A DNA stretch of 64,000 bases from Thalassobaculaceae bacterium (lineage in GTDB: Bacteria > Pseudomonadota > Alphaproteobacteria > Thalassobaculales > Thalassobaculaceae), in contig JARGOG010000013.1 in the NCBI GenBank assembly GCA_029212785.1, positions 18,776-82,775 on the forward strand, written 5' to 3'. The notes under the pieces were generated by a model, which worked only from the letters and a program-made list of their open reading frames with translations, was not told the origin of the DNA and did no database searches. The number at the start of each line of letters is the position of its first letter. The first letter of the stretch is position 1. Made by a program: the position numbers and the translations under genes. This document shows, piece after piece, positions 1 through 7,686 of the stretch.

Positions 1-951
1 ATGCGGCTGCGCTCGCTGCGCAAACTCGAGGAGATCGAGCTGCGCAAGGAGCATGAGAAGCTCTCCGCCGAGCGCGACGACCTGCTCGCGCTGTTGGGCG
101 ACGAAGAACGTCGCTGGAAGACGGTCGGCCAACAGATCGGCGAGATCCGCCGCGCGTTCGGGAAGTCGACCGAGCTCGGCCGTCGCCGCACCGAGATCGG
201 CGCCCCGCCGAGCACGGTCATCGTGCCGACCGAGGCCCTGGTCGAGCGCGAACCGATCACCGTGATCTGCTCGGAGAAGGGGTGGATCCGGGCGCTGCGC
301 GGCCATATCGGCCTGGATCAGGAGGTCAAATACAAGGAGGGCGACGGCGAGCGGTTCCGGGTTCATGCGGAGACCACCGACAAGATCCTGGTCTTTGCCA
401 CCGACGGCCGGTTCTACACGATCGGCGGCGACAAGCTGCCATCGGGTCGTGGGCATGGCGAGCCGATCCGTTTGATCATCGACCTCGCCAACGAAGAGGA
501 CATCGTCACCATCCTGCCGCATCGGGCCGGGAACAGGCTGCTGGTCGCCTCGACCGAGGGCCGCGGCTTCATCGTCCCGTCGGACGACGTGGTCGCCCAG
601 ACCCGATCCGGCAAGCAGGTTCTGGTCACCGACGCCAAGTCAAAGGCGCGGGTCTGCGTGCCGGTCTCCGGCGATGCCGTCGCCGTGGTCGGCAGTAATC
701 GCAAGGTTCTGATCTTTGATGTCGCCGACCTGCCGGAGATGGGGCGCGGCAAGGGCGTGATCCTGCAGAAGTACAAATCCGGCGGAACGCTCGCCGACGT
801 GACCGTGTTCAAGGCGGAGGAGGGGCTGTCGTGGTCGCTTCAGGGCGGGCGCCGGCGCACCGAGACCGATGTGACCGCCTGGCGTGGCAAGCGGGCCGGT
901 GCCGGCAAGGAGCCGCCGAACGGCTTCCCGCGGCCTCCTCGGTTCACTTGA
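1..951 (+). CDS. parC: DNA topoisomerase IV subunit A, C-terminal part (5' truncated by window)
   Basis: The visible 316 residues are the C-terminal part of a type IIA topoisomerase A subunit. They start inside the coiled-coil arm (R-L-R-x-L-x-x-L-E-E-I-E-L near the start) and run through the beta-pinwheel domain, with blades such as VICSEKGWIRALRGH and ILVFATDGRFYTI. ParC with ParE decatenates daughter chromosomes. Five-blade spacing and the late 'MGRGKGVILQKYKSGG' blade fit ParC of alphaproteobacteria better than GyrA, which carries a conserved GyrA-box that I do not see here. The catalytic Tyr domain lies upstream of the window, and the first Met in view is internal, not the gene start. 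The following gene is convergent. Confidence 0.9.
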   Translation: MRLRSLRKLEEIELRKEHEKLSAERDDLLALLGDEERRWKTVGQQIGEIRRAFGKSTELGRRRTEIGAPPSTVIVPTEALVEREPITVICSEKGWIRALRGHIGLDQEVKYKEGDGERFRVHAETTDKILVFATDGRFYTIGGDKLPSGRGHGEPIRLIIDLANEEDIVTILPHRAGNRLLVASTEGRGFIVPSDDVVAQTRSGKQVLVTDAKSKARVCVPVSGDAVAVVGSNRKVLIFDVADLPEMGRGKGVILQKYKSGGTLADVTVFKAEEGLSWSLQGGRRRTETDVTAWRGKRAGAGKEPPNGFPRPPRFT

Positions 952-978
952 CCGGTACGGTCGGCCGGAATCCGATCC

Positions 979-1020
979 GGGACCTCCCTGCCGACCGAAG
1001 ATACGGCCCAGGGAGGTTCC
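979..1020. terminator. Stem-loop between convergent parC and bpt
   Basis: An 11-bp stem with one bulge (ggacctccctg pairing with cagggaggttcc) around a loop of about 19 bases lies in the 94-base gap between two convergent genes. Neither strand has a clear T-run, so its role as a terminator is inferred from position. Confidence 0.35.
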
Positions 1021-1045
1021 GGCTCTCGCCGGGATGGCCGGGCGC

Positions 1046-1777
1046 TTACTCCGCCGGTGTCTCGAAGGTCCGCCAGCCGTCGGGGCTGAGCATTTCGACC
1101 GGGCGGTAGATCGTCTTGTAGGACATCTTCCGGCAGCCATCGATCCAGTAGCCCAGATAGACGTAGGGCAGGCCGAGCTCGGCGGAACGGCGCACGGCGT
1201 CCAGTACCATGTAGCGGCCGAGTGCCCGTTTCGGCGCTCCCGGCTCAAAGAAGCTGTAAACGGCGGAGAGGCCATCATCCTGATGGTCGATCAGGATCGT
1301 CGACCATAAGGCGCCTCGGCCATCGCGGTATTCGATCAGCGAGGACTCGATCGGCGAACGCTCGATCATGGCGCCGTAGTCGGCCTCGTCCATCAACGCC
1401 ATCTCGCCGTCGCCATGGCGGCCCGACTGGTAGCGGGAGAACAAGTCGAACTGCTCGCGGGTTGCCTCGTTCGGGACAACCTCTCCGGTCAGGTCGGCGT
1501 TGGCCCGCAGCACACGCTTCTGGCCCTTGGTCCACTGGAAGTCGGCAACCCGGATTCGCACCGGCACGCAGGCCTGGCAGTTCTCGCAGGCCGGACGATA
1601 GGCGAGGTGCTGGGTGCGCCGGAAGCCGGCGCGGGCGAGGGTGTCATGGGCATGCCGTCCGCGGCGGGTCGAGAGGTCGCAGACCAGCCGGCGTTCCTGG
1701 CGCCCAGGCAGGTATGGGCAGGGCATCGGAAGGGTGTGGAAAAACGTCAACGGCGGAGCAAGCGTGGCGTCATGCAT
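1046..1777 (-). CDS. bpt: Aspartate/glutamate leucyltransferase (leucyl-tRNA--protein transferase)
   Basis: This 243-residue protein has the Bpt/Ate1 family hallmarks: an N-terminal CPYLPGRQERRLVCDL stretch, a C-x2-C pair in ACENCQACVPVRI, and a C-terminal GNAT-fold half with YLGYWIDGCRKMSYKTIYRP. Bpt transfers Leu from Leu-tRNA to N-terminal Asp or Glu, marking proteins for the ClpS/ClpAP N-degron pathway. The length is typical. The gene starts 9 bases after motB on the same strand and is probably co-transcribed with motA-motB, though the functional link to motility is not obvious. Confidence 0.93.
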   Translation of the reverse strand: MHDATLAPPLTFFHTLPMPCPYLPGRQERRLVCDLSTRRGRHAHDTLARAGFRRTQHLAYRPACENCQACVPVRIRVADFQWTKGQKRVLRANADLTGEVVPNEATREQFDLFSRYQSGRHGDGEMALMDEADYGAMIERSPIESSLIEYRDGRGALWSTILIDHQDDGLSAVYSFFEPGAPKRALGRYMVLDAVRRSAELGLPYVYLGYWIDGCRKMSYKTIYRPVEMLSPDGWRTFETPAE

Positions 1778-1786
1778 GCTGGGGGG

Positions 1787-2905
1787 TCAGCCTCCCACTC
1801 GAGGGGCCGGTGCCCCGGTATCGTTCAGAATCGGCGCGCCCGAATCGTTGGAGGCGGCCGGCGGAGTTCCTTGAGGAGCGCCGGAGTCCTGGCTGCCACC
1901 GATGCCGACCCCGCCACCCGCCAGACCCGGAGCCGTGCCGGATACCGACGGATCGAGCAGGTTCAGATTCTTCGCCTCTTCCGGCGTCAGGTTCTTCAGC
2001 ACGATGCTGATCCGCCGGTTCGTCGGGTCGGAGGGGTTGTCCACAAGCAGCGGCTCTCGGTCCGCGCGGCCGGCAACCTTTTCGATGCGGCTGATCGGAA
2101 TACCGTTCTCCTCCAGCACCCGACGGGACGCATTCGCCCGATCGGAGGACAGTTCCCAGTTGGTATAGGTCGAGCCGGGCGCGAATTGCGAACTGTCGGT
2201 GTGACCGGAGATCTCGATCTTGTTGGGCATCTTCTTGATGACCTCGGCGACCTTCTGCAACAGGGCGCGGGTCTGATCGTACATCGCCGCGCTACCGTTC
2301 GGGAACAGAGCGATGCGCTCCTGGTCGATCAATTGGATGCGCAGGCCTTCCGGCACGGCGTCGATCTTCAGGGATTCGCCGGCCTCGGAGAGCTCCGGCG
2401 TCTGTTCGATGGCTTCACGCAGGGCGGCCTCGGCGTCCTCGAACTGCTGCTGCTCACGCTCGCGCAGAAGCTGCTCGACGATCTCCTGGTTCACCGTGCC
2501 TTCCTCGTCCTCGCGGGAGCCCATGCGGGACTCGATGTTCTCCGGGTCGTCGGAGTCCGGATCGAGGGATTCGGTGCGCTCGGCCTGCGGACGGGCGACC
2601 TGCGGAGTTGAGATCATCGGCGGGGAAGAGGCAGATTTCAGCGCGCCCGGCACGGTGATCGATGTGCCACCGAGCACGCCGCCGGACCCGGATCGCGTCG
2701 ATCGGCTGATGGCGGTGGGGTCGAAATAGTTGGAAATGCCCATCTTCTGCTCCTCGGTGGTCGCGTTCAGCAACCAGAGCAACAGGAAGAAGGCCATCAT
2801 CGCGGTCACGAAGTCGGCATACGCCACTTTCCAGGCGCCGCCATGGTGCCCGCCATGGCCGCCCTTCTTGACCTTCTTGATGACGATAGCGGCGTGATTG
2901 TCCAC
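1787..2905 (-). CDS. motB: Flagellar motor stator protein MotB
   Basis: The 372 residues comprise a short basic N-terminus rich in His/Gly, one membrane helix at about 28-48, a linker, an OmpA-like peptidoglycan-binding domain at about 185-305 (EISGHTDSS, then GRADREPL and NRRISI), and a Gly/Pro/Ala-rich tail. Asp31 in AYADFVTAMMAFFLLLWLL corresponds to the proton-carrying Asp of MotB. MotB anchors the stator to the cell wall and with MotA converts ion flow into torque. The start is GTG, preceded by AGGGGA about 9 bases upstream. motA lies 102 bases upstream on the same strand. Confidence 0.95.
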   Translation of the reverse strand: MDNHAAIVIKKVKKGGHGGHHGGAWKVAYADFVTAMMAFFLLLWLLNATTEEQKMGISNYFDPTAISRSTRSGSGGVLGGTSITVPGALKSASSPPMISTPQVARPQAERTESLDPDSDDPENIESRMGSREDEEGTVNQEIVEQLLREREQQQFEDAEAALREAIEQTPELSEAGESLKIDAVPEGLRIQLIDQERIALFPNGSAAMYDQTRALLQKVAEVIKKMPNKIEISGHTDSSQFAPGSTYTNWELSSDRANASRRVLEENGIPISRIEKVAGRADREPLLVDNPSDPTNRRISIVLKNLTPEEAKNLNLLDPSVSGTAPGLAGGGVGIGGSQDSGAPQGTPPAASNDSGAPILNDTGAPAPRVGG

Positions 2906-3007
2906 CGTATGCGTCCCCTAATCGTGACCAGTGGCTACGCCCATGCAAAGTCGGTGCCGGACGAGGCAGCGTCAACCCCGTGTCCGGCATCGCGGAGCCG
3001 CAGGCGG

Positions 3008-3868
3008 TTAAACCGGCGGAAGTGCGGCAACGGCTTCTTCAACCTCGAAGAACGATGGCCGGTCTTTGGATAGCAGCGTTTTTCGGGCGAACTCCACCGA
3101 TACCGCCGGCGCGTAGCCTGAAACATGGGCCAGGAGCCCGGCACGGATGCAGCCCATATACTTGGCGTCCGCGGCGAAGGCACCGCCCATGGCGGCCGCC
3201 AGCGGACTGACGAACCCATAGGCCAGGAGAATGCCGAGGAACGTGCCGACCAATGCGCCACCGATCAGCTTGCCCAGAACTTCCGGCGGTTCGGTGATCG
3301 AGCCCATCGTGTGAATCACGCCGAGCACGGCCGCGACAATGCCCAGCGCCGGGAACCCGTCACCCATTGTCTGGAACGCGGTCTGGATCTGCGCGTCTTC
3401 GGCGTGGTGGGTCTCCAATTCCTCGTCGAGCAGGTCGGCGAGTTCATGCGGATTGTCGGTCCCCAGCGTCATCATGCGCAGGTAGTCGCACAGGAACTCC
3501 ATCGCGTGATGGTCGGCCGAGAACTTCGGAAACGCCTGGAAGAGCGAACTTTCCTCAGGCCTCTCGATATGGGCCTCGATGGCGAGCATGCCCTTGGTCT
3601 TCGCCAGCTTGAAGATGGCGTAGAGCAGAGAGAGCAATTCGAGATAATCGTCTTTGCTGTATTTCGGGCCCTTGAGCGCCGATTTGAAACCGTAACCGGC
3701 CTTGCCCAGGACGTGCTTCGGGTTGGCGACAATGAAGGCGCCGACACCGGCACCGCCGATGATCACCACCTCAAACGGCTGCCAAAGCACCCCGAGGTGC
3801 CCGCCGGCGCCGAGGTACCCGCCCATCACGCAAGCGATAACGACCAACCATCCCAAGATAACAAACAT
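3008..3868 (-). CDS. motA: Flagellar motor stator protein MotA
   Basis: The 286-residue length is standard for MotA. There are two N-terminal membrane helices (starting MFVILGWLVVIACVMGGYLG), a large cytoplasmic loop with the torque-generating region, and two further helices around FPALGIVAAVLGVIHTMGSI and LIGGALVGTFLGILLAYGFVSPLAAAM. It forms the ring around MotB in the inner membrane. It is the first gene of a motA-motB-bpt minus-strand group. No other flagellar genes are in the window. The upstream 219 bases are shared with a divergently transcribed flavin reductase. Confidence 0.95.
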   Translation of the reverse strand: MFVILGWLVVIACVMGGYLGAGGHLGVLWQPFEVVIIGGAGVGAFIVANPKHVLGKAGYGFKSALKGPKYSKDDYLELLSLLYAIFKLAKTKGMLAIEAHIERPEESSLFQAFPKFSADHHAMEFLCDYLRMMTLGTDNPHELADLLDEELETHHAEDAQIQTAFQTMGDGFPALGIVAAVLGVIHTMGSITEPPEVLGKLIGGALVGTFLGILLAYGFVSPLAAAMGGAFAADAKYMGCIRAGLLAHVSGYAPAVSVEFARKTLLSKDRPSFFEVEEAVAALPPV

Positions 3869-4087
3869 GCGCGGCTCCGTTCTGGAAAACCAGGCGGCGC
3901 TTGTATTGATACGCGCCCCACCGATATTGAATCATCCCGCATGACGCGGCATTTGCCAATGACGCCGCGTAAGCATCTCTCAAACATAGCGGTTCCGGCC
4001 GCAATTCGCGACTCTCTTGCCGGAAGCCGGTTTGAATCAAGCTCCGCACGGGCTATGAGAGTTCCCGCGATCATCTATGAGGTGACC

Positions 4088-4591
4088 ATGCCCGTGTGTG
4101 CGTCCGAGCAGCCAGGCGCTGTCGATCCAGCCGATTTCCGCTCGATCCTTGGCCGGTTCGCCACGGGAGTCGCCGTTGTGACGACCCGTGCGCCGGACGG
4201 CGAGCCGGTTGGACTGACCGTCAACAGCTTCACCTCGGTGTCGCTGGAGCCCCCTCTGGTTCTGTTCTGTCTCGACCTGGAGGCCGGCAGCCTGTCCGCG
4301 TTCGAGGCGGCTTCCTGCTTTGCCGTGAACATCCTTCGGGCCGGGCAGGAAGCGGTCTCCAACCGTTTCGCCGATCCGCTTGCCGCCCGCTTCGCCGATA
4401 ACGATATCGCCGACTGGTCGACCGGTGCGCCGATCCTGGCGGATGCCCTGGCGGCACTCGACTGCACGGTTCACGCCCGCCACGACGGCGGCGATCACAT
4501 CATTCTGGTCGGACGGGTCCAGCACCTCGCCGTGCTGGCCGACGGCGAGCCGCTGATCTACTGGCGCGGCGGATACCGCCAACTGGTCTAG
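4088..4591 (+). CDS. Flavin reductase family protein
   Basis: The 167-residue protein has the flavin reductase-like split-barrel fold: FRSILGRFATGVAVVTT at the N-terminus, then GLTVNSFTSVSLEPPLVLFCLD, and a late HIILVGRVQHL strand near the end. Such proteins reduce FMN or FAD with NAD(P)H, often feeding a two-component monooxygenase. The start at 4088 follows a gaggtg Shine-Dalgarno; an in-frame ATG at 4055 would add 11 residues outside the domain. The 3' end overlaps threonine dehydratase by 4 bases (convergent). No partner oxygenase is adjacent, so the substrate is unknown. Confidence 0.85.
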   Translation: MPVCASEQPGAVDPADFRSILGRFATGVAVVTTRAPDGEPVGLTVNSFTSVSLEPPLVLFCLDLEAGSLSAFEAASCFAVNILRAGQEAVSNRFADPLAARFADNDIADWSTGAPILADALAALDCTVHARHDGGDHIILVGRVQHLAVLADGEPLIYWRGGYRQLV

Positions 4592-5823
4592 GCTTTCGGG
4601 CGGGCCGCCTCGATCCCGAGCAGCCTGGCTTCGATGCCGAGTTCGGCGAACCGGGCCAGGATCTCGTCCACATGGTCGGTGTTGCGGGTCTCGACCACCA
4701 CGTCCAGGTCCGCGCTCTTGACCGGGATGTCCTGGAACATGCGGTGATGCAGGACCTCGACGATATTACCGCCGGTCCTGCCGATGGTCTCGGCGACGGT
4801 GGCGAGCATGCCGGGCTCATCCGAAATCTCCAGGCGCAGGCGGATCAGCCGGCCGTCCCGCACCAGTCCACGCATCAGAACCGAGGACAGCAACCGGGAA
4901 TCGATGTTTCCGCCGCAGAGGACGGTCGCCACCGATCGGCCGGCGAATCGCTCCGGTGCATGGAGCAGGGCGGCGATCCCGGCGGCGCCGGCGCCTTCCG
5001 CGACCACGCGCTGATGCTCGACCAGGAACTGGACCGCGCGCTCGATCGCCCGTTCGGGTACCAGGACGATCTCGTCCACGATCTCGGCGATGATCTCGCG
5101 GGTCAGGACACCGGGCTGCTTGACCGCAATGCCTTCGGCCAAGGTCGAACCGCCGGCGCGGTTCGGCAATCCCTTCACCGCGTCGTACATGGACGGAAAG
5201 CTGTCGACCTGAACGCCGATCATCTGGATGTCCGGCCGGCGTGCCTTGAGCGCGACCGCCATGCCGGCCATCAGACCACCGCCGCCGATCGGCACGACGA
5301 CACAGTCCAGCGGTCCGGCATCGGCATCGATCTCCAGACCCACCGTGCCCTGGCCGCGGATGATGTCCGGGTCGTCGTAGGGATGCACCGGAACCAGCCC
5401 CTCCTCGTCGATCAGCGCCTGGGTGCGGGCGGCGCAGTCGGCGACGGTGCGCCCTTCCAGAACAATCCGCGCGCCGTGGGCCCGGGTCCGCTCGATTTTG
5501 GAGAACGGGGTCGTCGCCGGCATCACGATGGTGGCCGGGATGGCGAGCCGGGCGGCGTGGTACGCCACCCCCTGGGCATGATTGCCGGCCGACATGGCGA
5601 CGACGCCGCGTTCGCGCTCCGACGGGGTCAATCCCTGGAGTTTCACGCAGGATCCGCGGACCTTGAACGAGCTGGTGTGCTGAAGGTTCTCGAGCTTGAG
5701 CTGGAGCGAACAGCCGAGATGCTCTCCCAGCCGTCGGGCCTCGATCGTTGGAGTATGCAGGACCGAGCCTGAGATCTGGACGGCGGCATCCTCGATCATC
5801 TCGATCGTCACGGGCAATGTCAT
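4588..5823 (-). CDS. ilvA: Threonine ammonia-lyase (threonine dehydratase) with ACT domain
   Basis: This fold-type II PLP enzyme has 411 residues. Lys54 in SSFKVRGS binds PLP, SAGNHAQG follows, and a Gly-rich PLP-phosphate loop lies at about 176 (PIGGGGLMAG). A C-terminal ACT domain starts near 330 (LRLEISDEPGMLATVAETIG). The enzyme deaminates L-threonine to 2-oxobutanoate, the first step toward isoleucine, or catabolises threonine. A single short ACT domain and this length resemble the TdcB/short IlvA class rather than the double-ACT biosynthetic IlvA of E. coli, so the symbol is provisional. A GAGG site precedes the ATG. A FemAB-like gene starts 19 bases upstream of it on the same strand. 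Confidence 0.92.
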   Translation of the reverse strand: MTLPVTIEMIEDAAVQISGSVLHTPTIEARRLGEHLGCSLQLKLENLQHTSSFKVRGSCVKLQGLTPSERERGVVAMSAGNHAQGVAYHAARLAIPATIVMPATTPFSKIERTRAHGARIVLEGRTVADCAARTQALIDEEGLVPVHPYDDPDIIRGQGTVGLEIDADAGPLDCVVVPIGGGGLMAGMAVALKARRPDIQMIGVQVDSFPSMYDAVKGLPNRAGGSTLAEGIAVKQPGVLTREIIAEIVDEIVLVPERAIERAVQFLVEHQRVVAEGAGAAGIAALLHAPERFAGRSVATVLCGGNIDSRLLSSVLMRGLVRDGRLIRLRLEISDEPGMLATVAETIGRTGGNIVEVLHHRMFQDIPVKSADLDVVVETRNTDHVDEILARFAELGIEARLLGIEAARPKA

Positions 5824-5842
5824 TGGGCCTCGGCTTCCCGTC

Positions 5843-6808
5843 CTATTCGTATTGCCCCACGAGCTCCACGGTTTCGCCGCCGAGCCCTTCCTTGAAGGTC
5901 TTCACCCCCTTGGCGTCGGTATCGTTGACGCCGCCGAGGTCGAGATCGGTATACCCCGCCTCCTTCAGTTCGCCCATGGCCTGCCACAGGAGCAGGTGGC
6001 TGGCGCTGTGGGCGCGGCCGGCCGGCGTGGTCCAGCCGACCTGGTAGGTGCCGCTGGTACCGTGGCAGAGCACGAGGCAGGCGGCGACCAGCTTGTCGTC
6101 CTGGCTGGCGGTGCCGACCAGCACGCGCTTGCGCCCCAGCATGACCCGACAGAGATCCGCGACGGTGCCGACCGTTGGTCCCGGATATCCGCGCTCGGTC
6201 TTGTCCTGCTCGTAGCCTTTCAACAGGCGAAGCAGCGATTTGCCGGCCCAGGACCACTCGGTGACCAGACTGGCGGACTCGGCCTTCCTCAGATGGCCAC
6301 GCCATTTGCCCTTGAGGGTCGCGCGCAGGGTGTCGGTGTCCGGGCGGAGGTCGACCCATATGGTCTGGTAGCCGATCGACTCCGGGCGGCGGCGCAGGCG
6401 TGTCGCGTCGAGCGCCGCCCGCATGTCCGGAAGGTTCCGGACTTCCGGCAGGATACGCCGCTTCCGTCCGATTCGGCGCGGGAACAGGCGGTCGAACTCG
6501 CGGAAGAAAGCGCCGACATGCTCGGGGCTGCCATAACCGTCCAGCCAGACCGGCCCCCGGTCCAGGATCAGGGCATGAATGGTGCGGCGCAGGAGCTGCG
6601 CCTCCTGGATCTGAAACAGCCCGGCCTCTTCGCCATCGATCAGGATGCGTCCGTGGCGCGGCCGCTGCCCCTGGCGCGGGCAGACCGCGCGGGCATAGTC
6701 GGGGGATTGCAACAGGTTGGCGCGCGGCGACCGGGCGAACGCGTCCTCCCACGGACCCAGATCGGTGTCAGTCCAGACGATACGGCAATCGGGGAGGGAG
6801 GTGGCCAT
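5843..6808 (-). CDS. FemAB/GNAT-fold acyl- or aminoacyltransferase
   Basis: The 321-residue protein shows a FemAB-like pattern. It has an N-terminal half-domain with ANLLQSPDYARAV and then a GNAT-like half in which LVAACLVLCHGTSGTYQVGWT leads to SHLLLWQAMGELKEAGYTDLDLGGVN. Close relatives are annotated as GNAT or 'lipid II:glycine glycyltransferase' proteins. In Gram-negatives these are usually not peptidoglycan bridge enzymes, and the acceptor is unknown here. The ending GVKTFKEGLGGETVELVGQYE matches the conserved C-terminal K-x-G-F/L-G motif of the family. The gene is likely co-transcribed with the downstream threonine dehydratase (19-base gap). Confidence 0.75.
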   Translation of the reverse strand: MATSLPDCRIVWTDTDLGPWEDAFARSPRANLLQSPDYARAVCPRQGQRPRHGRILIDGEEAGLFQIQEAQLLRRTIHALILDRGPVWLDGYGSPEHVGAFFREFDRLFPRRIGRKRRILPEVRNLPDMRAALDATRLRRRPESIGYQTIWVDLRPDTDTLRATLKGKWRGHLRKAESASLVTEWSWAGKSLLRLLKGYEQDKTERGYPGPTVGTVADLCRVMLGRKRVLVGTASQDDKLVAACLVLCHGTSGTYQVGWTTPAGRAHSASHLLLWQAMGELKEAGYTDLDLGGVNDTDAKGVKTFKEGLGGETVELVGQYE

Positions 6809-7000
6809 GGCGGCAGGTTAGCGAATACGCCTCCGATTGCCAGCCCCGGCTGCGGTCGGAGTTTGTCCGAAGAGCGCGGTCTCACGGTCGCGTGCATTGG
6901 ATTCCGCACCGCGGCATGATAGAGATCTACCACAGGGGTTATGGGGAGCGGACGCCAATCGGTGGTCCGCTTGTTTTGTTGGCTTCACGGGGAGGCCGAT

Positions 7001-7669
7001 ATGTCGGGCATTCGGTTTCAGGAATGGCACGGAATGACGACCGCAGCGGCGGCTGGGGTCGCGGCGGCGCTATTGCTGGCGACGCCGGTTGCGGCGCAGA
7101 CCGTGGACAACGCTCAGACACTCACCATCGCAGCGCCGGAGGCACCGGCCGCGTCCTGGTACGTGGTCGGCGATATCGAGCACGCGGAGGGGGGCGGTGT
7201 CGAGGGGTTCGCCGGATTCGACGATCGCCTCGTGATTGGCAACGAGGCGCGACGCGCGGTCGGACTGGGCCTGACTTTCTCCAATGCCGAAGCAAACCGG
7301 ACGCTGAGCTTCACCGCGCCGTCCCCGGTGTTGCAGGGCGATGGCGAGGACCGGTTCACCTTCCTGGTCTCGGGTGCCTATGATTGGCACACAGGAACGA
7401 TCGTCACCCCACGCTTCATGGCGGGCGTCGGTGTCAGCTATCTGGATCCGAATACCGTTCCGACCCGGCTGCGGTCGGAAGATGCTCCGGGCAGCGATAT
7501 CGCGCCGGCGATGCAGGTCGGAATCGGGGCGGATGTGGCGATATCGAGCTCGCTGGATCTGAGCGCGGAATACCGGGCGTCGGTGCGTGGCGCCGCCGAG
7601 ACCGGGGGCGTCGAGCAGAATCCTCAGCTGGATCAGAAGTTCATGATCGGCGCGAAGCTACGCTTCTAA
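7001..7669 (+). CDS. Putative outer-membrane beta-barrel protein, unknown function
   Basis: The start at 7001 follows GGAGG at good spacing; a longer frame upstream lacks such a site. The 222-residue product has a signal-peptide-like N-terminus (AAAAGVAAALLLATPVAAQTV, cleavage likely after AAQ). After it come short amphipathic strand segments ending in DQKFMIGAKLRF. A terminal Phe after alternating hydrophobic residues is the usual signature for BAM-dependent outer-membrane insertion. The body resembles small porin-like proteins (FSNAEANRTLSFT, RFMAGVGVSYLDP, DVAISSSLDLSAEYRASV). I do not recognise a specific family. It is convergent with the penicillin-acylase gene, with 17 AT-rich bases between. 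Confidence 0.7.
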   Translation: MSGIRFQEWHGMTTAAAAGVAAALLLATPVAAQTVDNAQTLTIAAPEAPAASWYVVGDIEHAEGGGVEGFAGFDDRLVIGNEARRAVGLGLTFSNAEANRTLSFTAPSPVLQGDGEDRFTFLVSGAYDWHTGTIVTPRFMAGVGVSYLDPNTVPTRLRSEDAPGSDIAPAMQVGIGADVAISSSLDLSAEYRASVRGAAETGGVEQNPQLDQKFMIGAKLRF

Positions 7670-7686
7670 GATATTAAAAATAAACA